From Rhodopseudomonas telluris (GTDB lineage: Bacteria; Pseudomonadota; Alphaproteobacteria; Rhizobiales; Xanthobacteraceae): 64,000 bases of DNA. The position numbers and the translations under genes were made by a program. The notes beneath the pieces were generated by a model, which saw nothing but the letters and a program-made list of their open reading frames with translations, did not search any database and was not told the DNA's origin. Where the stretch lies: NCBI RefSeq assembly GCF_042432815.1, contig NZ_JBHLWM010000008.1:310001-374000 (forward strand), in the 5' to 3' direction. The number at the start of each line of letters is the position of its first letter. The stretch's first letter is position 1. Shown here piece after piece: positions 35,787 through 42,654 of this stretch.

Positions 35787-36749
35787 TCAAATCGAGAACC
35801 CTGGATAAACGAAAGCATTGCGAATTCTTTCGGCGTCCTGTTCTGAAACGCCTTGGGCGCGCATTGTGTCGTACCACCTCCCTTCCACCTGAGCCTTCAT
35901 GTCGTTGACGATCGTCTCGGCTTCCGGGCGATCGAGCAAGAACCGTGCGTGCTGCGAGAGGATGTTCTTGGCGTTGGCGTAGCGGCCCTGATCGCCGCAA
36001 TCTAGTGCGAGGTCACGGCGTTCCAGGCTGACGGGTGTCGAGGGCGTGAGGTCGTAGGCCGGAGACAGCTTCCAGCTCTTCTCCTTGGCGATGATGGCGT
36101 GATTGCGTGGATGATCATCGGTGTTGGAGATCAACGCGTTGAAGCAGACGCGGCGGAAGAGTTCTTTGGCGTCCTTCTTGGGATCCTCGACGATCCGGCG
36201 CAGTTCTTCGACCAGAACGGGATAAGACGAGTTCTGTCGTGCCTCCGGCGCTTCGTCGGCGCGCAGAATGGTCAGGCCGCTGACCATGCGCGCCCGCGTG
36301 TAGCCCTTGTTTGTCGTCTCACGGTCGAAGCGCTTGACGAGAAGAACATCCTTGCCGCCCACGGTCTCGATCCGGCTTTCGGCTGTGGCGAGCCCGCATT
36401 CGCGTGCGAGTCGCAGCATCGCATACTCGACCCGTGTGTTGTTCCAGCTATCGTCGGCTCGGTTGAATTTCGCCACCCAGAGTGCGCCGTCGGCTTGTAC
36501 GACGGCCTTTGGCCGTGCGCCGCCCATCGAGGTGCCGAGCAGCATCAAATCCTGCACTTGCTGCGTCTGCGGATCGTTCGGCAACTCGTCCTTGACCAGA
36601 GCGTCCGCCAAGGCTTGCAGCTTCTCGAGATCGATCGTCTGGTTGAATTGGCGCTTGGGCGCGGGTGGTTCGGTGTTGAGGCCGAAGCCGAGGGCGCCCG
36701 CACGGTCGTCGGGTGATTCCAGCAGGTAATCGAGTTCGCCAAGCGGCAA
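35787..36749 (-). CDS. HipA-family kinase toxin, N-terminally truncated
   Basis: A protein of 320 residues from TTG 36749, against about 430 for full HipA. The kinase core is present: P-loop-like 'GTSMGGARPKAVV' near 73, catalytic 'NALISNTDDHPRNHAI' near 220, and metal-binding YDLTPST near 245. HipA toxins phosphorylate GltX and cause growth arrest, with HipB as antitoxin. Here the N-subdomain (about 100 residues) is missing, and no hipB lies upstream. The frame continues backward without a stop into the att-like repeat at 36794-36811, so insertion of the second element appears to have cut off the 5' end of hipA and its hipB. Activity is doubtful. Confidence 0.85.
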   Translation of the reverse strand: MPLGELDYLLESPDDRAGALGFGLNTEPPAPKRQFNQTIDLEKLQALADALVKDELPNDPQTQQVQDLMLLGTSMGGARPKAVVQADGALWVAKFNRADDSWNNTRVEYAMLRLARECGLATAESRIETVGGKDVLLVKRFDRETTNKGYTRARMVSGLTILRADEAPEARQNSSYPVLVEELRRIVEDPKKDAKELFRRVCFNALISNTDDHPRNHAIIAKEKSWKLSPAYDLTPSTPVSLERRDLALDCGDQGRYANAKNILSQHARFLLDRPEAETIVNDMKAQVEGRWYDTMRAQGVSEQDAERIRNAFVYPGFSI

Positions 36750-36793
36750 TTTGCCGGCTGGCTTTTTCGATGACCCCGTTAAGCTATGGTCAA

Positions 36794-36811
36794 CCTTGCG
36801 GGCACGCCGGT
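36794..36811. repeat. att-type direct repeat, right copy (degenerate tRNA-Ser fragment)
   Basis: Identical over 18 bp to 28050-28067 in the tRNA-Ser fragment. The following anticodon-arm region has diverged (TCTTTGGACCGG here), and no T-arm or acceptor remains, so it is not a tRNA. It stands 96 bp before the intact integrase start, the same arrangement as at the left copy. It marks the junction of two stacked elements. Confidence 0.75.
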
Positions 36812-36906
36812 CTTTGGACCGGTCTTTACATTGATTTCAAAGCGCCTTTAGCATCTTTCCGGTACCTTGTTGCTGTATTGTTGTGAAGCGGAGCCCCGAA
36901 AACGCT

Positions 36907-37995
36907 ATGTCGACCTTGATCAAGCGCGGGAAGAATTGGACCGCTACGGCGCGCTTGCCGGACACTTTTCAGGGGCCGGCAGCCTCGAAATCGATCAGTC
37001 AAACGTTTGCAAAGAAGGACGCTGCAAAGCTCTGGCTGAGCTCGACCGAGACGGCCATGAAGCTCGGCAACTGGCGGGATCCTCGGCTCGAACCCAAAGC
37101 CTATGGGCCGCTTGGGTGGCCTGAGAAGCGCTTTGCCGAGGCGCTGGATGACTACCGGATCAAGGTCACGCCCGAGAAGAAGGGAGCATCACAGGAAGCT
37201 GCGATGCTACAGATGCTCGCCCGGCAGGACTTCGCCCAGAAGCGCATTCGGGATCTGACTGTGTCCGACTTCGTCGACTTCCGCGATGCCCGTAGCGAGG
37301 CCGGAAAGTCGGCATCCACGATCAGGAACAATCTCAATACCATCTCGGCCGTCTACGAGTGGCTGATCCACGAGAAGTCCGTCGACATTGCCAATCCGAT
37401 CGCTTCCCTTCGCAAGCGCCGACGAGGGGTGCCGCAGCCAACCGGGCACCGTGAACGGCGGCTCTTCGAGGGCGAGGAAGAGGCCATCATGACAGCCATT
37501 GAGGGGCTTACGGTCGACCCGACCCGTCGGCAGTGGCGCGCACTCTTTCCGCTGCTCCTCGACACTGGAATGCGGCTTGGAGAGGCAGTCTCAATCGAAT
37601 GCGCCTGGATCCGACGGGAGTACGGATTTGTCCACATTCCTGACTCGAAGAACGGCAGCGCGCGGCACGTTGCGCTTTCGGATCGAGCCTACGCCGGTCT
37701 GCTCGAATTGACGGACGGGGAGCCTGCCGACAGCAAGGTCTTCCGCTTCACGGCCTGGGTCGCGAAAGACGCCTGGCGGAATGAGATCAGGGTCAGTGCA
37801 GGGTGTCAGGATTTGAGGATTCACGACCTACGGCACGAGGCCTTGTCGAGGATGGCGGCGAGGGGAGCCGACCTGAAAACGCTGATGCGGCAGAGCGGCC
37901 ACAAGACGGTGGCAGTGCTCATGAAGTATCTGAACCCCACACCTGCCGAACAAAGGGCGAGGCTGTTTCCGGCCACCGACAGGGTGGATGCTTAG
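36907..37995 (+). CDS. tyrosine recombinase / phage-type integrase
   Basis: A protein of 362 residues from ATG 36907 (GTG 36883 possible). The N-terminal Arm/SAM-like domains end near 180. The catalytic domain has Arg in LLDTGMRLGEA (near 220), HxxR in IHDLRHEALSR (near 305), 'SGHKTVAVLMKYLNP' with the second His, and the nucleophile Tyr near 340. It should integrate DNA at the tRNA-Ser 3' half: the att-like repeat lies just upstream, and a decayed relative sits beside the tRNA fragment at 28.1 kb. It is the probable mobility gene of the defence island that follows. Confidence 0.93.
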   Translation: MSTLIKRGKNWTATARLPDTFQGPAASKSISQTFAKKDAAKLWLSSTETAMKLGNWRDPRLEPKAYGPLGWPEKRFAEALDDYRIKVTPEKKGASQEAAMLQMLARQDFAQKRIRDLTVSDFVDFRDARSEAGKSASTIRNNLNTISAVYEWLIHEKSVDIANPIASLRKRRRGVPQPTGHRERRLFEGEEEAIMTAIEGLTVDPTRRQWRALFPLLLDTGMRLGEAVSIECAWIRREYGFVHIPDSKNGSARHVALSDRAYAGLLELTDGEPADSKVFRFTAWVAKDAWRNEIRVSAGCQDLRIHDLRHEALSRMAARGADLKTLMRQSGHKTVAVLMKYLNPTPAEQRARLFPATDRVDA

Positions 37996-38193
37996 ACCGA
38001 TGATTGATGGCGGATGAGGCGAAACAACACATGCGTCCGTCACTGCGGCGCGTCGCGCCATGGATCAAAGTGCCGAGTGTCCTCTTCCTTGATCTCGTCC
38101 CTAGAGATTGTCGGGCCATGCAACTGTGCGATTGCACCGCCCTGAGAAATGAGGTCAAAAGATTGTCGGGCATTCACGCTGGGCAGTCTATAA

Positions 38194-40383
38194 ATGGGAC
38201 TCTTTTCTTCGCGCGTTCTTTGGAACGGGGTGATTCGTCTCGTCTTGTTCTGGGGTATCGTCGGGGCGACGGTATATGCTGGTTCGGTTACGCTTTCGCT
38301 TCTAGACCTCTCTCTCGTCCAGAACACTCTCCGAGTTGCAGTATCCACCGGACACGTTGAGGGGCTGAGCTCGCATGAGTTCGCCTTTGCTCTGGCCATT
38401 TTGATAGGGGTGATCGCCCTAGGGCTGTCAGTTGCATACCTAGTTATGCACGTGTTGCTTATTTCCCTGGCAATTTCTGATGCGACTCGGCGGATCAAGA
38501 GCACGCGAAACTCCGCGCAATTCTCCGAGAATTTCGATGCAATCGACCAGCGCCTTTCGAGGCACCCTCTGCTTGGGGGCGCTTGGAGGGTCTTTGACCA
38601 AACGATGGTCCGAATACCGGAAGCAAAAGTCATCCATGCCACGGTTCGTCCTGGTAGCCTCTTGAACTTTGGTGCTGCGAGAGAGCGGCTTGCTGGATTA
38701 AAGATGATGGGCAGCATACCCGGCTATTTCGTCGGCGTCGGTCTGCTTCTTACGTTCATCGGGTTGGTTCTAGCGCTTCAGCAGGCATCGGCGGCAGTCA
38801 GTAGTAGCGATGCAAACGGAATGCAAACAGCCACCCGTCAGCTATTGCAAGTAGCGACTTTCAAATTCATGACGTCAATAGCTGGATTAGGTTCGTCGAT
38901 CGCACTGTCAATCCTATTTCGGTTCTACGTTGTTTGGATCGAGGCTGCTTTTGATCGGTTCAATCATCAGATCGAGCAACGCGTGCGGATTGTGTCATCT
39001 CAGTCAATCGCATGGGATATGAACGAAACTCTCAGCTCTCAGCTTAGCGAATTGAAGCAGATCAACAGTGCGGACTTCTTTGCCCGCATGGGGGAAAAGA
39101 TTTCACCGCAGATTCAATCGGCACTTACGACCGCAATGGCTCCCGTCGCGGCCAGTATCGACGACGCAATGGAGAGGCTTTCGGACTCGAGCCAAAGCGG
39201 TGTCTCTGGTCTTATCAAGGAGTTCAGTAAGACACTTCAGGTCGGGGCCGGCGACGAACTTCGGGAATTGACCAAGACGCTTCAGACCATGCAAGGCGCG
39301 CTGGTTGAAGCGCAAGGCGGAATTGGCCGGACGGGAGAGGACTTCGGGCGCCGGATGACGGAGGCCGCCGAAAACCTGAATCGTCTGGTGTCGGATGCTG
39401 GTGGACGGATGACCGAAACCTCTGAGCAGAGCCGAAAGGCGCTCATGGACGTCGTAGGAGCGCTACGCGAGGCGTTCGAGCGAGCCAATCATAAAGTGGA
39501 CGAACAGCTGGGGCAAGCCGCATCGGGTGCATCCGGGAAGATCGAAGAGGCTATGGTTCGCGTCATGGCTAAACTCGAGGGTCAGGTTGAGAATTTCCGT
39601 GGTGGGCTCGATTCTTACCAACAGGACATGTCGAGACGATTGAGCGAGACCGATGCAATGGTCGGCTCTGCGCAGGTCAATGCGGTGAGTGCAGTCGCGG
39701 CAGCATCGAGCGGGGCAGCCAATGCATTGAAGGAAGGTCTCGCGGCGGCAATGCAGTCAATTCGAAGTGAGCTTGAGGCCTTCGCTAGTACAGTCCGCAA
39801 TGTCGAGACTGGTATGACATCTCAGGTCACAGCTTTGAGGGACGCCACAAGTCAAACCCGGTTGGCAGCCGATGCTTTCGGCGCGACGGCTCAAGATGTT
39901 CGCTCTGCCTCGGCTCCGCTGTTGCAATCAGGCGAGAGGATCGCCGGTGCAACCCAGAGCTTGACCACCGTTGTGTTGGGCGCGAGCGAACGGATCTCGG
40001 CAAGTGTCGTGGATTCCAACGCCAAGCTCGCTGATTCAGTGACACGTTCGGTTGCCAGTTTCGAGGCTGGGCAGCGATCAGCGGCAGAGTTTGCAGGGAC
40101 GCTAGGGGAGCATATTGGCCAGCTTTCTACTGTCTGGGCTGGCTATTCCGAAAAGTTCGAGCGCGTCGATGAAGAGCTCGGAAGTGCAATCGACGATCTT
40201 TCAAGAGCCGTCACCATGCAAGGTGAGCAACTCGTCTCTTATGCGTCAAAGGTCGACGAAAGCTTTGCAACCGCAATTTCGCGGCTAAACCCATTCCTGG
40301 AAGAGCTGAAGAGCAATACCGAAGAGCTCGGTGAGTCGGTTTCGGAGTTGAAAGACGCGCTTCGTCTGCCTGCCCGAGCCTGA
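38194..40383 (+). CDS. zorA: Zorya type I ZorA (MotA/ExbB-like motor subunit)
   Basis: A protein of 729 residues. Four hydrophobic helices lie at about 13-40, 64-95, 178-198 and 225-250, the last two in MotA/TolQ/ExbB style ('YFVGVGLLLTFIGLVLALQQ'). A long, Ala/Glu/Ser-rich helical tail runs from about 260 to the end; in Zorya this forms the cytoplasmic rod of the pentameric motor. The tail is free of Pro over long stretches, as for a coiled coil. The order ZorA-ZorB-ZorC-ZorD with the next three genes identifies the type I system. Zorya senses phage-induced envelope perturbation and activates its cytoplasmic effectors to degrade phage DNA. Confidence 0.92.
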   Translation: MGLFSSRVLWNGVIRLVLFWGIVGATVYAGSVTLSLLDLSLVQNTLRVAVSTGHVEGLSSHEFAFALAILIGVIALGLSVAYLVMHVLLISLAISDATRRIKSTRNSAQFSENFDAIDQRLSRHPLLGGAWRVFDQTMVRIPEAKVIHATVRPGSLLNFGAARERLAGLKMMGSIPGYFVGVGLLLTFIGLVLALQQASAAVSSSDANGMQTATRQLLQVATFKFMTSIAGLGSSIALSILFRFYVVWIEAAFDRFNHQIEQRVRIVSSQSIAWDMNETLSSQLSELKQINSADFFARMGEKISPQIQSALTTAMAPVAASIDDAMERLSDSSQSGVSGLIKEFSKTLQVGAGDELRELTKTLQTMQGALVEAQGGIGRTGEDFGRRMTEAAENLNRLVSDAGGRMTETSEQSRKALMDVVGALREAFERANHKVDEQLGQAASGASGKIEEAMVRVMAKLEGQVENFRGGLDSYQQDMSRRLSETDAMVGSAQVNAVSAVAAASSGAANALKEGLAAAMQSIRSELEAFASTVRNVETGMTSQVTALRDATSQTRLAADAFGATAQDVRSASAPLLQSGERIAGATQSLTTVVLGASERISASVVDSNAKLADSVTRSVASFEAGQRSAAEFAGTLGEHIGQLSTVWAGYSEKFERVDEELGSAIDDLSRAVTMQGEQLVSYASKVDESFATAISRLNPFLEELKSNTEELGESVSELKDALRLPARA

Positions 40384-40393
40384 GGACTAACTC

Positions 40394-41266
40394 ATGATCG
40401 CGAACGAAAGTGCTTCGGAGGCTGAAGAGGGCGAGAATTACTTCGTCTCCATGACCGATATGATGGTCGGCGTGCTGTTCATCTTTATCATCATGCTCAT
40501 GATTTTCGCTCTTGATTTTAGGACCAAGACCGATGTCCAAGACAACGCCATCGATGTTGCGCGGGAAATTGCACGCAAGCTTGATGATCTTCAGAAGGAC
40601 GTGACGGCAGAGATTGCGGCCATGGACCGAAGCCAGGAGACGCGCCGGAAACTCCTGATGACCCTAAGATCTGAACTCAAGCGGGACGGCATGGATGTCC
40701 AGATTGATGAGGCAAACGGAGTTTTGCGTCTCACGGAGGATGCCGTTCGGTTCGATGCAAGCCAGTCAGTTCTTCTGGATAGAGCCAAACTCAATGTCGA
40801 TCGAATTGCGCGCGTGCTTGAAAAAGTGATTCCGAATTACGTGGCGTGTCAGAGTGGCGCAGGACAGAATCAGTGTCGCACCGGGCTAGAATCGAGCGTC
40901 GAAACCGTCTTTATCGAGGGACACACAGACTCGACGGGAGCGAAGGGAGGCGACGATCGTTACAATTGGCAGCTCTCGGTGGAGCGATCGGTAAATACTT
41001 ATCGTGAGATCGTCAACTTTGCGCCGAGTCTGCGTGCATTGCGGAACACGCGCAATGAGGAGATCTTGTCGGTTTCGGGCTATGCCTCTACTCGCCCCAT
41101 TGATCCGGACGAGAACCGTGAGGCCTGGGCCAGGAACCGTCGAATTGATCTCCGCTTTGTCATGGAGGTCGATTCCAAGCAACGCCTTAAGCAAATCATC
41201 AATTTGACCGACTCAATGAAGGTGGAAATTGATCGCCTTGTGACGGCGAGCGGAGGCCGGAAGTGA
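40394..41266 (+). CDS. zorB: Zorya type I ZorB (MotB-like, OmpA domain)
   Basis: A protein of 290 residues. A single N-terminal helix 'MTDMMVGVLFIFIIMLMIFA' (about 20-40) contains the motor Asp that carries protons. A periplasmic OmpA/MotB peptidoglycan-binding domain covers about 150-260, with 'IEGHTDSTG', 'LSVERS' and 'ARNRRIDLRF'. Two ZorB chains sit in the ZorA pentamer and anchor it to the cell wall. It starts 10 bp after zorA and overlaps zorC by 4 bp (GTGA). Confidence 0.93.
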   Translation: MIANESASEAEEGENYFVSMTDMMVGVLFIFIIMLMIFALDFRTKTDVQDNAIDVAREIARKLDDLQKDVTAEIAAMDRSQETRRKLLMTLRSELKRDGMDVQIDEANGVLRLTEDAVRFDASQSVLLDRAKLNVDRIARVLEKVIPNYVACQSGAGQNQCRTGLESSVETVFIEGHTDSTGAKGGDDRYNWQLSVERSVNTYREIVNFAPSLRALRNTRNEEILSVSGYASTRPIDPDENREAWARNRRIDLRFVMEVDSKQRLKQIINLTDSMKVEIDRLVTASGGRK

Positions 41267-42654
41267 GTGGTTTGAAGGCTTCGGTACGAGCCTTGCGAAC
41301 GGTCTTTCGGCCTGCATTGTCAATTCCAGCCACCACCCGTATCGCCCGTGAGGCGGATAAGATCGGATCAGTGGCATCGGGGGCTGATTCACCGAAGGCC
41401 ACCAAGAACTACAATCTTGTTGCCAACGAAATTTTGGACAAGGTGATTTCTACCTGCGAGTTAACGCGCCGCGAAGCGCGCGATGCAGCTTGGTGCCTGT
41501 GGGAAACGGTACCAGCGCTCGCATCAGACGGTGCGACGGTCACGTCGTTGGTAAGCGCCACGGAGGCCTCAGGAAGAAGACAGCCGTTTCGGGCGCTGGC
41601 CTCTTCCTACCTGGCGAGTTACGCACCCGATCGGTCCCGTATAGCCGAGATATCTGCTGTCTTGATGCGCCTAGCTGCCGGCATGGGAAAGCCATGGGCA
41701 TCTCTCCAGAACGATCTCAATCTGTTCCATGTTGTGGAGGGACCACAAAACTTGGCGCGGATGGCTGTCCAGCGCAATATCTCACCGGCGGCGGTGCTTA
41801 CTTCCTATGGACTGGGTGCCGTGAATGCGCAGTCAGGATTTACGAAGTTCTGCATCGCCACGGCATTGGAGCAGCTAAGAGATGGTAAGGAACTGCGCCA
41901 CGACGTCCGGTTGCAATGGGTCAAGACATTTGCGTTGCGGGATGTACGTGAGTTGTTGTTTCAAGAGCATGGACCGCTAGTTGCGGAAGCGTTGCTGTTT
42001 CCGTTTGGCAACTCTACCCCAGACGAGGATGTCACAGACAAGTTCTTGGCAGTTCTGCTCCGCCTGTTCGGCGATCCACGATCGCAGCCAGCCAAGTGGG
42101 CGCGGATGCGCGAGGCGGCAGCCATTGTTCGTCGCTGGCTAACAATGCAATCACTGAGGCAGTTCTTAGAGGTCGTCGACCGAACTGCCGTTGCGAGAAT
42201 GTGGAAGCATCGTCGAGCATTCTGGGGAGCAGTTTATGATCGGGGGCTCATCTCCGATGCATGGGTTGTATTCGGACCTCTTGGGGCTGATGCAGCACGT
42301 CGCTCCTTTGGCAAGGATATTTCCTTTGCGACGTTTGACGGAGGCACCGTCGATAGAGGCCACGCTGTTCTCTTGCTTCGCATCGGGCGTGGCGTTGTTG
42401 CGGAATGGAGCCACAACGGTAGGTGTATCATATGGAGCGACTCTGAAGCGCCTGGTGCACCTACTCTGCACTTGAGCACATACCATCCTGCGGCTCTTCG
42501 TTCTCCAAACGGCGAGTCACCTAGCCTGTCAGTGCCAGTCTTTGCGATCACCCACAGTGGTGCCGAGTTTTATGCGTGGCAATCCAAAGTTGCGGGGAAG
42601 CTACATCAGATGACTGGCGTTCGTATTCCTCTTAGCGAGTATCAGGTGAAGTAG
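41263..42654 (+). CDS. zorC: Zorya type I ZorC (EH-signature protein)
   Basis: A protein of 463 residues from GTG 41263, overlapping the zorB stop, with CGGAGG upstream. It is mostly helical with few catalytic-looking motifs. Segments such as 'FDGGTVDRGHAVLLLRIGRG' and 'LVFHL'-like strands lie in the last third. Identification rests mainly on size, position between zorB and the SNF2-type zorD, and the coupled overlaps on both sides. In type I Zorya, ZorC binds DNA and works with ZorD as the cytoplasmic effector arm. I cannot point to the EH signature residues by eye. Confidence 0.85.
   Translation: MSGLKASVRALRTVFRPALSIPATTRIAREADKIGSVASGADSPKATKNYNLVANEILDKVISTCELTRREARDAAWCLWETVPALASDGATVTSLVSATEASGRRQPFRALASSYLASYAPDRSRIAEISAVLMRLAAGMGKPWASLQNDLNLFHVVEGPQNLARMAVQRNISPAAVLTSYGLGAVNAQSGFTKFCIATALEQLRDGKELRHDVRLQWVKTFALRDVRELLFQEHGPLVAEALLFPFGNSTPDEDVTDKFLAVLLRLFGDPRSQPAKWARMREAAAIVRRWLTMQSLRQFLEVVDRTAVARMWKHRRAFWGAVYDRGLISDAWVVFGPLGADAARRSFGKDISFATFDGGTVDRGHAVLLLRIGRGVVAEWSHNGRCIIWSDSEAPGAPTLHLSTYHPAALRSPNGESPSLSVPVFAITHSGAEFYAWQSKVAGKLHQMTGVRIPLSEYQVK

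Noticed and set aside
36791..36840. Possible tRNA gene at the second att-like site
   Set aside because: Only the variable-arm and part of the anticodon-arm sequence remain; T-arm and acceptor are absent and the anticodon loop has changed.
38194..41266. Flagellar motor motA/motB or ExbB/TolR pair
   Set aside because: ZorA has a 450-residue helical tail, and the pair is coupled to zorC and an SNF2-type zorD, not to flagellar or TonB genes.
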